A stretch of 64,000 nt of DNA from CFX5 sp023384495 (GCA_048499455.1 JASNZV010000013.1:62001-126000), one strand, 5' to 3'; positions 1 to 7,307 are shown, counted from the stretch's first letter. Numbers and translations are program-made. The notes: generated from the sequence alone by a model not told the origin.

Positions 1-230
1 GCCAGGCAGCCCGCCAGCGTGTAGGCCGCCGCCGGGTCTGAGCGGCCACAGCCGCGCGCTTCCCAGCGGATCGTGTGCGCCTGATCCCCCACCAGTTGGG
101 CGACAGGTTCGAGGTAATCACAGCAGCCGGGGCCACCGTTGCAGAGGATCAGCGGCGCGCCCTGGCCGGCTGCGCATGTCCAGAGGCGAGCACCGTCGAG
201 GTTCACAAATCGGTCGTGTGGCATTGTCAT
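1..230 (-). CDS. alpha/beta hydrolase, proline iminopeptidase-like (N-terminal part, cut by window edge)
   Basis: An open reading frame runs from ATG at 230 (or a second ATG at 224) off the left edge. It reads MTMPHDRFVNLDGARLWTCA, then PLILCNGGPGCCDYLEPVA, then a stretch ending in EARGCGRSDP. The HGGPG-type oxyanion-hole motif (here NGGPG) and the later RGCGRSDP segment are typical of the alpha/beta-hydrolase proline iminopeptidase branch. The nucleophile elbow and the rest of the fold lie outside the window, so substrate and activity cannot be judged. It starts 14 bp after the PIN-toxin stop on the same strand and may be co-transcribed with it. Confidence 0.7.
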   Translation of the reverse strand, partial: MTMPHDRFVNLDGARLWTCAAGQGAPLILCNGGPGCCDYLEPVAQLVGDQAHTIRWEARGCGRSDPAAAYTLAGCL

Positions 231-244
231 CGGCAAGAGGGCGA

Positions 245-682
245 TTACGGATACCGATTGGGATTTTCAGCCGCTAACCCTTCAGCAACCGCGGCGCGGT
301 TTAGTTCGTCGCCAGCGCAGACGAAGACGAGGTCTGGATAATAGCCGGAGGCAAAGACTCGCAGCGCAGCAGCAAGCTGTAATGCGTCACAGCCCCTCAG
401 TTTGTGAAGTTGAATCAAGGCGACTGCGTCCTCAACGAGTTCATTGTCCATGTTCACCGTCAGCAATACAAGGTCGATATCAAGGACAAATCTGGCGATT
501 GCTGCTGCGGCTGCATCGCTCGTCAGGCGACGCACCATTGCCGCCGTCACTTCAGCCAGTGTCAGATGTGCAATGAAGCGACTGGCGAGGCGATCGGTAA
601 GTGCGCTATTTACATACGCAGCGCCGGCTTCAACAATGTAGCGCTTTACAAGCGCACTGGAATCAAAGAAATAGGCTGCCAT
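245..682 (-). CDS. PIN-domain ribonuclease, VapC-like toxin
   Basis: About 145 residues. It starts AAYFFDSSALVKRY, whose first Asp in the FDSSAL motif is a PIN metal ligand. A conserved Glu follows in LAEV, and the acidic C-terminal motif RGCDALQLAAAL has the Asp of the PIN active site. PIN toxins of this size are Mg-dependent RNases cleaving tRNA or rRNA and are paired with an upstream antitoxin. I chose the ATG at 682 because the family begins directly before the first beta strand; an upstream in-frame start at 730 would add 16 unlike residues. The partner is presumably the gene at 796-1110, 113 bp upstream on the same strand, a wider gap than is usual for vapBC. Confidence 0.8.
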   Translation of the reverse strand: MAAYFFDSSALVKRYIVEAGAAYVNSALTDRLASRFIAHLTLAEVTAAMVRRLTSDAAAAAIARFVLDIDLVLLTVNMDNELVEDAVALIQLHKLRGCDALQLAAALRVFASGYYPDLVFVCAGDELNRAAVAEGLAAENPNRYP

Positions 683-795
683 TTCTACCTGACTTTGCCC
701 ATAGCCCAAGCCTAGTGGTTCGACAGACAAAGATTGACGGGTATTAACGCTGCTGTGCCCTACGTAGAGTCCATCAAAACAAGGTTGTCAGACTA

Positions 796-1110
796 CTAGC
801 GGCGCTCGCGGATAATTGTTTCAGAGAGCGGCTCGCCTTCAACAGCGATAGGCTGAAAAGACGAGAGTTCGCCGCCAGGTTGAGGCAGAGTTATGATTCC
901 TTGCTTCGCCAATGCAAGTTCACGCTCGCTGAATTGGCGAAGCCTACGTGGCATCACAACTACATCCCCCTCAATAATCGCCTCCAGCAGCGCTCGGATG
1001 CTGCCCTCGCCCTTCTGGCCGCGCGTCTGCACATAGCCGAGCGATTTGGCAATTTGCGCCAATTTCTTCCTATTGCTGAGCTGCGTTGAGAAGTTTAGCT
1101 TTAACGCCAT
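796..1110 (-). CDS. putative antitoxin of the PIN toxin
   Basis: 104 residues starting MALKLNFSTQLSNRKKLAQ. The start at ATG 1110 is preceded by a clear AAGGGG ribosome site, whereas the longer frame to 1182 has no support. It is a basic, helix-rich small protein with an acidic and flexible C-terminal half (positions ~55-104), the usual architecture of an antitoxin: DNA-binding N-terminus plus toxin-neutralising tail. No standard AbrB, RHH or Phd motif is evident to me, so the role rests on size, strand and position directly upstream of the PIN gene. A large inverted repeat at 1147-1271 lies just upstream and could include its operator. Confidence 0.55.
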   Translation of the reverse strand: MALKLNFSTQLSNRKKLAQIAKSLGYVQTRGQKGEGSIRALLEAIIEGDVVVMPRRLRQFSERELALAKQGIITLPQPGGELSSFQPIAVEGEPLSETIIRERR

Positions 1111-1146
1111 CTTTCTTTTCCCCTTTCCGTCTTCCTTGTGCAACGC

Positions 1147-1271
1147 CGGTAGCACCACAGGGAATCGTGGAGTGCGATGCACTGGCCGGAAACCGAGTGG
1201 TCATACAGGAGTGACGCTGGCCAGTGCGTCGCACTCTGTCGTCCCCTCCACGCTATTCTGTGATGCTACCG
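1147..1271. repeat. large interrupted inverted repeat (MITE-like or operator)
   Basis: The outer arms 1147-1170 and 1248-1271 pair imperfectly (CGGTAGCACCACAG against the complement of CTGTGATGCTACCG). The inner arms 1170-1187 and 1219-1236 match over 18 bases with one mismatch, around a 31-nt centre. About 11 extra bases lie on the right side between inner and outer arms. The element lies between the antitoxin start and the end of the peptidase gene. Confidence 0.6.
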
Positions 1272-1355
1272 CAACGCCCAACCCATGGCTCTTTACAAAA
1301 TCTCCCATCGATCAAACGCCCTAAGGTATATACCAAATCCATAATCCGTTGTCAA

Positions 1356-2582
1356 TCAACTGGCCCGTTGTGCGCCCGCCAGCAGGACCGGCAGCAATGC
1401 ATACAATGCCGTCGCGCTCACCACATCGTCCAGCGGGACGCATTCGTGAACGGTGTGCGCGGTGACCTCGTCCCCCGGCCCAAAGCCAATCGCTGGGATG
1501 CCCGCCTTGCCCGCCCAATAGACGCCGTTGGTGCTGAAATCCCACTTGCCGGCGGGCGCGTCGGGCAGGCCCATGAGCCGCCGCGCCGCCTGCCCGCCCT
1601 GCACCAGGGGATGCGCCTCGTCCAGCGCCCACGCCGGGAAGTATTTGTCCACCGGGTAAACAAAGCCAGTGTACGAAGGCGTATCGTAGCGCAGCATCTC
1701 GACCGTTACATGCGCGCGATCGTGGGGCGGGATGAGCGCGGCCACCTGGGCGAGGGCCGTCTCTTTCGCTTCGCCAAAGGTCAGCCGCCGGTCGATGAAG
1801 AGGGTCGCCTCGTCGGGCACGGCGTTGATGCTGGGCGTCTTCACCCGCATGTCGCTGGCCGTGATCTTGCCCGGGCCAAGGAACGGATCGTCGCCCAGGT
1901 GAGGCTCCAGGCCGCGCACGCCGGCGATGATGGGCAACAGCTTGTAGATGGCGTTGTCGCCCAGCTGGTTGCTGGCGGCGTGGGCGCTGCGTCCTTTGGC
2001 CGTCACCTTTATCTCCACCCGCCCCTTGTGGCCGCGGTAGACTTGCATCCGCGTCGGCTCGCCGATGACCACATAGTCGGGCCGCACCTGGGGATCGACC
2101 TCCACAAAGATATTGGGGGCGAGGCCGTCGCACCACTCTTCCATGTTGCCAAAATACCAGGCCGTCCACCCGTCGAGCAGGCCGAGATCGCGGGCCAGCG
2201 CCAACCCATAGACCATGCCCGGCGTGCTGCCCTTCTCGTCGCATGCGCCGCGGGCATAGAGCACGCCATCCTCCACCTTGCCCACAAATGGGTCCCACTC
2301 CCAGGCCGCCGGGTCGCCAACGCCCACCGTATCGATATGCGAGTCATAGACGATGACGCGCGCCCCGCTGCCCATGCGACCCAGGATATTGCCCATGACA
2401 TCAAAGCGCACCTCGTCAAAGCCCAGGGCGCGCATTTCGGCGGCGATGCGGTTGCCCACCGGCCCAATCTGCCCATCGACCGAGGGGATGGCGCAGATCT
2501 CGCGCAGGAAGCGGATGATCGCCTCGCGGTGGTGGGCGAGGCCAGTCTGAAGTTGGTCGAGCAATCGGGGTGATGGGGTCAT
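1356..2582 (-). CDS. M20-family metallopeptidase/hydrolase, YgeY-like
   Basis: 408 residues from the ATG at 2582; in-frame ATGs at 2609 and 2612 are possible and would add 9-10 residues. M20 dinuclear-zinc signatures are present in order: VIVYDSHIDTVGVGD (His and Asp metal ligand region), RGACDEKGSTPGMVYG (bridging Asp and Lys), FGNMEEWCDG (catalytic Glu pair), and a late HTVHECV (final His ligand). The dimerisation domain lies between, with GHKGRVEIKV and SAHAASNQLG. This pattern matches the YgeY branch of M20 hydrolases, whose substrates are uncertain (amide or N-acyl bonds of small molecules). It is divergently oriented to the PanB-like gene, sharing a ~220-bp promoter region, so a common regulator is possible. 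Confidence 0.85.
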   Translation of the reverse strand: MTPSPRLLDQLQTGLAHHREAIIRFLREICAIPSVDGQIGPVGNRIAAEMRALGFDEVRFDVMGNILGRMGSGARVIVYDSHIDTVGVGDPAAWEWDPFVGKVEDGVLYARGACDEKGSTPGMVYGLALARDLGLLDGWTAWYFGNMEEWCDGLAPNIFVEVDPQVRPDYVVIGEPTRMQVYRGHKGRVEIKVTAKGRSAHAASNQLGDNAIYKLLPIIAGVRGLEPHLGDDPFLGPGKITASDMRVKTPSINAVPDEATLFIDRRLTFGEAKETALAQVAALIPPHDRAHVTVEMLRYDTPSYTGFVYPVDKYFPAWALDEAHPLVQGGQAARRLMGLPDAPAGKWDFSTNGVYWAGKAGIPAIGFGPGDEVTAHTVHECVPLDDVVSATALYALLPVLLAGAQRAS

Positions 2583-2681
2583 GGCATCGTCGTCTTCTCG
2601 ATGAAGCATCATCCCAGTATACCACAATTCGCTCACGGCTGGCGTGGCGGCCCGTGGTGAAGAAGCCCCCGCCAAACCTGG

Positions 2682-2710
2682 TTGCGTCCCCCGGCGGATT
2701 GCATTACAAT
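2682..2710 (+). promoter_or_regulatory. sigma-70-type promoter for the PanB-like gene
   Basis: TTGCGT at 2682-2687 and TACAAT at 2705-2710 are separated by exactly 17 bases, about 90 bp before the start at 2801. A short GCTGCAA/TTGCAGC hairpin follows in the leader (about 2718-2741). Confidence 0.5.
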
Positions 2711-2800
2711 GAGCCGGGCTGCAACCCACCCTTTGTTTGCAGCTTACTTTTTTCCACCCCAGGCCAACGTACTGTCCGGCTCAACCCAAGGGAAAGGCGC

Positions 2801-3592
2801 ATGTCAAAACTCACCGTGAAGGATCTATTGGCGCTCAAGGGCAAACGCCAGTTGACCGAAGTCTATGTCCGCAACGCCAAAGAGGCCAGCGCCTGTGAGG
2901 CTGCCGGCATCGACATGCTCATCACCTCGGAGCGCAGCAATTGCGCCGAGATCCGCGCTGCGGCGCCCAACACCTTTCTAACCATCGGGTTGGCCTATGG
3001 CGATTACACGAGCACATCCGAGGTGCTGCGCGGCGCCTTTCAAGCCTTGCGCCATCGGGCCGATGCGGTCTATTGTGGCTCCAGCCTGGAATTTGTGCGC
3101 GCCATGGCCAACGAGGGGATTCCCGTGGTTGGCCACGTGGGCCTTGTGCCTTACAAGAACACTTGGTTTGGCGGCTTCAAGGCCGTGGGCAAGACGGCGG
3201 ACGAAGCGCTCCAGGTCTATCAGCGCACGCTGGCCTATCAGGAAGCCGGCGCGATTGGGGTCGAGATCGAGATCGTGCCCCACAAAGTGGCGGCGGAGAT
3301 CTCGCGCCGGGTCAACATTCTGCTGATCGGCATGGGCTGCGGAACCGGCTGCGACGCCCAGTATCTCTTTTCCACCGACATTCTGGGCGACAACGAAGGG
3401 CACGTTCCGCGCCACGCCAAGGTCTACCGCAACTTCAAAGCGGAATACGCCCGCCTGCATGAAGAATCCATCGCGGCTTTTCGTGAGTTCAAAAGCGATG
3501 TCGACAGCGGCGTCTATCCGGCGCCCAACCAGTTGGTCGAGATCAAGGACGAGGAGTACGAACAGTTTTTAGAGAGGGTGGATGCGAAATAA
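2801..3592 (+). CDS. ketopantoate hydroxymethyltransferase (PanB)-family protein, divergent
   Basis: 263 residues starting MSKLTVKDLLALKGKRQL, with GGAAAGG eight bases upstream of the ATG. The family is recognised from VVGHVGLVPYKNTW, GGFKAVGKTADEAL, GVEIEIVPHKVAAEI (catalytic Glu region), IGMGCGTGCDAQ and the C-terminal LGDNEGHVPRHAKVY. True PanB adds a hydroxymethyl group to 2-oxoisovalerate for pantothenate synthesis and carries a GDS metal-binding motif near residue 45. Here the equivalent stretch reads MLITSERSNC, and the later FGSY-type motif is AYGDYTS. The fold is therefore secure but the reaction may differ. No other pantothenate gene is nearby; the closest partner is the divergent YgeY-like hydrolase. 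Confidence 0.75.
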   Translation: MSKLTVKDLLALKGKRQLTEVYVRNAKEASACEAAGIDMLITSERSNCAEIRAAAPNTFLTIGLAYGDYTSTSEVLRGAFQALRHRADAVYCGSSLEFVRAMANEGIPVVGHVGLVPYKNTWFGGFKAVGKTADEALQVYQRTLAYQEAGAIGVEIEIVPHKVAAEISRRVNILLIGMGCGTGCDAQYLFSTDILGDNEGHVPRHAKVYRNFKAEYARLHEESIAAFREFKSDVDSGVYPAPNQLVEIKDEEYEQFLERVDAK

Positions 3593-3595
3593 TTG

Positions 3596-3629
3596 AGGTG
3601 ACAGTCACTTTTGGAAGTGACTGTCACCT
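3596..3629. terminator. perfect 15-bp hairpin after the PanB-like gene
   Basis: AGGTGACAGTCACTT and its exact complement flank a 4-nt TTGG loop, starting three bases after the stop codon. No T run follows, so it is either a weak terminator or a dispersed palindromic repeat. Confidence 0.6.
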
Positions 3630-3653
3630 GCACTCACATCTGTTGAGGTAGAC

Positions 3654-4109
3654 ATGAACCATTGGCTACTCAAATCCGAACCGGAAGCCTACAGCATCGA
3701 CGACCTGGCGCGTGAAGGGGAAACGATCTGGGATGGCATCCGCAACTATCAGGCGCGCAACTATCTCAAGAGCGCCGCAGTGGGGGACCGCTGTTTCTTC
3801 TATCACTCCAGCGCAGACCCGCTTGGCATCGCCGGCCTCTGCGAAGTGACCGAGACGATGGTCGTCGACCCCACCCAGTTCGACCCAAGCTCCGACTATT
3901 TCGACCCCAAGAGTAGGGACGCCGAACCCCGCTGGCACACCGTCCGCGTGAAGTTTGTGGAGAAATTCGCCCGCGTGCTCACCCTGCACGAGCTACAGGC
4001 CGCCTTCACCGGCGACGAGCTGATGGTCGTACGCAAGGGCAACCGGCTCTCGGTCATGCCGGTCAATGAGGACGCGGCCCGGCGGATTTTGGAATTGGCC
4101 GCGCGATAG
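3654..4109 (+). CDS. EVE domain-containing protein
   Basis: 151 residues, essentially one EVE (PUA-like) domain. It begins NHWLLKSEPEAYSIDDL and continues TIWDGIRNYQARNYLKS, GDRCFFYHSSADPLGIAG, a proline- and Asp-rich insert, and PRWHTVRVKF, the signature order of the family. EVE domains read modified bases in DNA or RNA and are often found with restriction or defence genes, though a stand-alone copy is also common in housekeeping settings. It converges with the NACHT gene (31 bp between stop codons), which is suggestive but not proof of a shared role. Confidence 0.85.
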   Translation: MNHWLLKSEPEAYSIDDLAREGETIWDGIRNYQARNYLKSAAVGDRCFFYHSSADPLGIAGLCEVTETMVVDPTQFDPSSDYFDPKSRDAEPRWHTVRVKFVEKFARVLTLHELQAAFTGDELMVVRKGNRLSVMPVNEDAARRILELAAR

Positions 4110-4140
4110 GCCGGTTGAGTGGGCGTCTAGCGCGGTCTTG

Positions 4141-4640
4141 CTACACCTGAACCTGCGGCGGCAGCAACAAGCCATTCAACACTGCCCGGCGGTCCGTGAC
4201 AACGGCGACTTTGAGACACTGCACCAATAGCTCGTTGGCGTAGAAGTAGTTATTGAGTTTGTTCACATCTGCATGATGAAGGTTCCATTTACGACCCAGA
4301 TCGCGCTCGTCGCGCAGCATGGCAAAGAGGGCGCTAGCGTATTGTTGCCAGCCCTGCTTGCTCGCGCCGGGCGTGGGGCAGGACAAGGCCGTCAGTTGTT
4401 GGGCAAGGTTTATCATCCCAGCTTCGTTGGCCAATGCCACGACACCATTAACCAAGCTGCGAAACTGCTGCATACCAGTCCGCCACTCCTGAGCCAATTG
4501 CTTGTTGGCGAAGATGCTAGCATGGGCCCAGGCATAGTATAATCCATAGTCAAAACCCACCAGTGATGTTGTCGCTCGAGAGAGAGCGCTCGCGCTCGCA
4601 CGAGCGAGAGAACGCTCTCTCTCTCTCGTGAGCAAGATCG
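4141..4640 (-). pseudogene. C-terminal part of the NACHT protein, in a different frame
   Basis: This frame (open from about 4647) continues the NACHT protein after the frameshift. It carries SLARASASALSRATTS, then YGLYYAWAHASIFANKQLA, and ends KLNNYFYANELLVQCLKVAV followed by DRRAVLNGLLLPPQ. That is the usual C-terminus of NACHT proteins with Ala-Leu-Ala-Arg spacers. No ribosome site precedes a start here, so it is not an independent gene. It would be joined to the main frame by one extra AG unit, two fewer AG units, or a single-base loss in the repeat at 4615-4626. Confidence 0.75.
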
Positions 4641-6427
4641 CGAGCAAGCGCGAGCGAGCGATCGAGCGCGAGAGTGAGAGCTCGTGCGAGCGAGATCGCT
4701 CGCTCGAGCGCGGGCGCGAGAGTGAGAGCTCGCGCGAGCGCGACAGCGAAAGCGAGCGCGAGAAAAATGTAGGCTACTTGTACAGAGAGACGCTGTCCAA
4801 CTGGTGCATCTATACCGTGGGTTCTGCTGTGGGCCCAAACCAACAATTGGCCCACAGCTGGCGTATCGACGATCGTATGATCTGAGGCCAAATGCATTGC
4901 GGCGATATACTCATCGGCATTATCCAACAGGCTGGCCGTCAGCAAAAAGACCTCGCGCCAGCGCCGGTCGGTCAAGTGATTGCGGATCAGGTTGCCCGTT
5001 ACCCCTCGGCCATGATTCTCGGCCAGGTAGCGGGCGGTTAGGTATTCCTGAAAGGTGAGGTGCGAGAAGGAATAGATGCCCTGCGCCCGCTCGACCAGGA
5101 TACCATGTTGCGCTTCCATAGCTTTGAGAAGGGTCGTTCCATCCAGCGCATCGGCCGGCGGCGCGCCGGGCAACGTCACCAAATACTCGACAATCCAGCG
5201 CTCCAGGTCACGCTGGCGGAAAAAGAGTTCGCCCTTTTCAAAGGTGGGCACGGCAATGCGCATCAAGAGTTGCAATTTGCGTTTATTGGAAAGCTCACGG
5301 TAGACCTCGTCGCGCTGGATCGCACGGCTGGTATCCCATTTGCGCAGCAAGGTCTCCAGCGCATCCTCATACAACTCGGCGCGGCTGGGTGGGAAACGCA
5401 TGTTGTTGTCAAAGGTGAGGCAGAGCAAAGAGAGGAGGAGCGGCGTGTTGCAGAGTTCGGCCAGCCCCCGGTGTTCTGGTTTGGCCAGTTCGGTGGTGAA
5501 AGTTTCAAACTTTTTTTCCTGCTCGCCAAACCATTTGCGCGCATACTCACGCACCTGGTCGGGGGTGAAATCGGCCACCTCGACATCGGCAAACCCGGCA
5601 AAGGCGTAGTCGCTGGCGGCAATGCGACAGGTGATGAGGTGTTGGGACTTGTCATACTTGCGGGCAAACTCTTGCAACAGACGGGTCAGGCGGCGGCGTT
5701 GATTTTGCTCCTGTTTCACCTCGTCCAAGCCGTCAAACAGAACCAGCGCTCGCCCTTCTTTTAGCAGGTAGTCGATAAAGAGTTCGGCGTCGGGAAAGTC
5801 ACAGATCTCAAATTGCTCGACAAGAAAGGGCAGCAGCGCGGCCTGGTCTCCTTTGCCCCACCGGCTGTCGGCCCAGTAGTTTAGCGAGACAAAGATCGGG
5901 ATACGCGGCAATTGTTTATGCGCAGCCTGAACCGTAATGTATTTGAGAAGCGTCGTTTTGCCCGCGCCGGGCTTGCCCAGGATAAAGAGATTCTGGTTTG
6001 TTTTGACCAGGTCCAGGCCGTGAATCCGCCGCCCTGGCTGGCGCTGGAAGTCAACGCGGTCAGCGCCCTGCTTACGGAGTTCGTCAATATCATAGCGCTG
6101 GCGCGCCGTTGGCCTGTCCAGAATATAGACCCCGGTAAAGATCTCTCCTAGCGAGACATCGGCTGAACTGCCGAGAATGCGGACCCGGTCGTATAGTCGG
6201 ATGATTTTGTCGAGATAGGCTTGTTCAGCTTTGGGCCAATCAAAGGCGCGCCAGCGCTGGAAGGTGGTCTCGCTCACCTGGCTTTTGGACAAGAACTCGC
6301 GCAGCTTTTCCCAATCGAGCGCGACCAGGAAGTTGAACTGGTCGCGGCCGACAAAGTCTCTGCCCGTCTGCACATCCTCAGCGGATGCCCCGCCGCCTGT
6401 GTGGATGGTTGTATCGCCGTCTGTCAT
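4550..6427 (-). CDS. NACHT-domain NTPase (bNACHT-like), C-terminus frameshifted
   Basis: 625 residues from ATG 6427 (MTDGDTTIHTGGG). The N-terminus has GGGASAEDV and GRDFVGRDQ, a Gly-rich strand motif common ahead of conflict-system ATPases. The NACHT NTPase follows: Walker A GKPGAGKT at ~151-158, Walker B LVLFDGLDEV at ~228-237, then TCRIAA (sensor region) and the winged-helix NTPase tail ending in YSFSHLTFQEYLTARYL. Bacterial NACHT proteins are STAND NTPases, several of which are anti-phage. After residue ~560 comes Ala/Leu/Arg low-complexity sequence. The frame then leaves the family (HERERAFSRS, SSDNITGGF) because of a slip in an (AG)n tract. The intact protein would be about 760 residues (6427-4141). 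Either a phase-variable gene, a degraded gene or a sequencing error. Confidence 0.85.
   Translation of the reverse strand: MTDGDTTIHTGGGASAEDVQTGRDFVGRDQFNFLVALDWEKLREFLSKSQVSETTFQRWRAFDWPKAEQAYLDKIIRLYDRVRILGSSADVSLGEIFTGVYILDRPTARQRYDIDELRKQGADRVDFQRQPGRRIHGLDLVKTNQNLFILGKPGAGKTTLLKYITVQAAHKQLPRIPIFVSLNYWADSRWGKGDQAALLPFLVEQFEICDFPDAELFIDYLLKEGRALVLFDGLDEVKQEQNQRRRLTRLLQEFARKYDKSQHLITCRIAASDYAFAGFADVEVADFTPDQVREYARKWFGEQEKKFETFTTELAKPEHRGLAELCNTPLLLSLLCLTFDNNMRFPPSRAELYEDALETLLRKWDTSRAIQRDEVYRELSNKRKLQLLMRIAVPTFEKGELFFRQRDLERWIVEYLVTLPGAPPADALDGTTLLKAMEAQHGILVERAQGIYSFSHLTFQEYLTARYLAENHGRGVTGNLIRNHLTDRRWREVFLLTASLLDNADEYIAAMHLASDHTIVDTPAVGQLLVWAHSRTHGIDAPVGQRLSVQVAYIFLALAFAVALARALTLAPALERAISLARALTLALDRSLALARDLAHERERAFSRSCERERSLSSDNITGGF
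4566..4766. repeat. low-complexity GAGC/CT-rich simple repeat inside the NACHT gene
   Basis: About 200 bp made almost only of GAGCG, CGCTC and GAGA units, encoding the Ala-Leu-Ala-Arg spacer. It includes (CT)6 at 4615-4626 and a shorter (GA) run near 4579-4586. The reading frame of the host gene changes exactly here. Confidence 0.8.
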
Positions 6428-6500
6428 TGGCTTGTTCCCGCAAACGACAAGATGCCTGGAAAAGAAAGGTGGTTCATTGGGAACTCTGGGGGTTGACACC

Positions 6501-6523
6501 GCCCCGCCATGAATGGACGGGGC
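6501..6523. mobile_element. hairpin resembling an IS200/IS605-family end (remnant)
   Basis: GCCCCGCCAT pairs with ATGGACGGGGC apart from one mismatch or bulge, and is flanked by TTGACACC and TAACCTCAACGG. GC-rich subterminal hairpins of this form mark the ends of IS200/IS605 (TnpB-type) elements in many Chloroflexota and cyanobacteria. No transposase or complete tnpB is present, so at most a decayed end remains. This rests on resemblance from memory, not alignment. Confidence 0.35.
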
Positions 6524-6543
6524 TAACCTCAACGGAAGGCCAG

Positions 6544-6747
6544 TTAACCGGCCTTGGTATTGTTGCTAGCCCAGTGGCTTTCGCTTTCGCCCTGGGCGAT
6601 CTCTGTCAACCCCCTGAGATCCGGTTGAACCAGGAAGGTTTGGATGTTATACTCCATCAGCCTTTCAAATCGTTTCTCCTTCACCCACAGCGCATCGCAA
6701 AGGGCGCAACTGCAATCCCCGTTTGACGTATGTATAATTATATGCAT
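6544..6747 (-). CDS. small uncharacterised ORF upstream of the NACHT gene
   Basis: 67 codons from ATG 6747 (MHIIIHTSNGDCSCALCDAL) to 6544. Three clustered Cys residues and an acidic C-terminus (AQGESESHWASNN) are visible. I do not recognise a family. It overlaps the promoter of brnT on the opposite strand, has no good ribosome site, and abuts the possible IS200/IS605 end. It may be a decayed fragment of a tnpB C-terminus or not a gene at all. Confidence 0.2.
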   Translation of the reverse strand: MHIIIHTSNGDCSCALCDALWVKEKRFERLMEYNIQTFLVQPDLRGLTEIAQGESESHWASNNTKAG

Positions 6748-6754
6748 AATTACA
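6723..6754 (+). promoter_or_regulatory. brnTA promoter and probable autoregulatory operator
   Basis: TTGACG at 6723-6728 and CATAAT at 6745-6750 are 16 bases apart. The spacer and -10 contain two ATAATTA motifs (6734-6740 and 6746-6752) around an ATGCAT centre. The -10 ends 7 bases before the brnT ATG, so the transcript should be leaderless or nearly so. BrnTA operons are known to be repressed by their own complex. Confidence 0.5.
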
Positions 6755-6757
6755 GTT

Positions 6758-7027
6758 ATGCGCTTCACCTGGCACGAACTCAAACGACAAGCAACTCTCC
6801 AAAGACGTGGCCTGGATTTTGCCGAGGTAGAACAGGTCTTTGCGGGGCCGACCTTTACCTTTGAGGATGACCGCAAAGACTACGGCGAGCAGCGGTGGGT
6901 TACGCTTGGCGTGCTACGAGCGGTGGTTGTGGTGATTGTCCATACTGAGACCAAAGATGAGATTCGTGTGATTTCCATGCGTAGGGCTGACAGAGATGAA
7001 CAACAACTTTTCTTCTCCAACCTTTGA
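6758..7027 (+). CDS. brnT: BrnT-family ribonuclease toxin
   Basis: 89 residues starting MRFTWHELKRQATLQRRGLD. The order of motifs is that of BrnT (RelE-like fold RNase): a W-x-x-x-K-R helix, RGLDFAEVEQVF, TFTFEDDRKDYGEQR, a hydrophobic strand VVVVIVH and the terminal RVISMRRADRDEQ. The start at 6758 is chosen because the family begins there; an in-frame extension to 6644 has no homology. It overlaps the antitoxin gene by 32 bp, which indicates translational coupling. Confidence 0.85.
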   Translation: MRFTWHELKRQATLQRRGLDFAEVEQVFAGPTFTFEDDRKDYGEQRWVTLGVLRAVVVVIVHTETKDEIRVISMRRADRDEQQLFFSNL

Positions 7028-7301
7028 TGACCCGGATGAATATCCGAAAGTGACGCAGGCTGACCTGGATCGAGCAGTGTTCCGTGTAGGGCTGAAGCCG
7101 GCGCCTCGCAAGCGGCGAGTGACCATCCTATTGGATACTGTGCTCATCGACTACTTCAAGGCCAAAGCGGGTGAGCGTGGCTATCAGACCTTGATCAATG
7201 AAACGCTACGGCGGTCGATTGAGCGCGACGACCTGGAAGAGACCTTGCGGCGTGTGATTCGGGAAGAACTACACCGCGAACTCCCGCCGGCCACTGCTTG
7301 A
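6996..7301 (+). CDS. brnA: BrnA-family antitoxin
   Basis: 101 residues. The middle reads RKRRVTILLDTVLIDYFKAK then RGYQTLINETLRRSI, the ribbon-helix-helix DNA-binding core of BrnA, with an acidic, Glu-rich tail. The N-terminal ~40 residues include DLDRAVFRVGLKPAP, the toxin-binding part. It overlaps brnT, and the complex is expected to bind the palindromic promoter at 6723-6754. Confidence 0.85.
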   Translation: MNNNFSSPTFDDPDEYPKVTQADLDRAVFRVGLKPAPRKRRVTILLDTVLIDYFKAKAGERGYQTLINETLRRSIERDDLEETLRRVIREELHRELPPATA

Positions 7302-7307
7302 CAGATC

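Noticed and set aside
4628..4885. plus-strand ORF rich in Ser/Glu/Arg across the GAGC repeat
   Set aside because: Generated by the simple repeat itself; the minus-strand NACHT homology accounts for this DNA.
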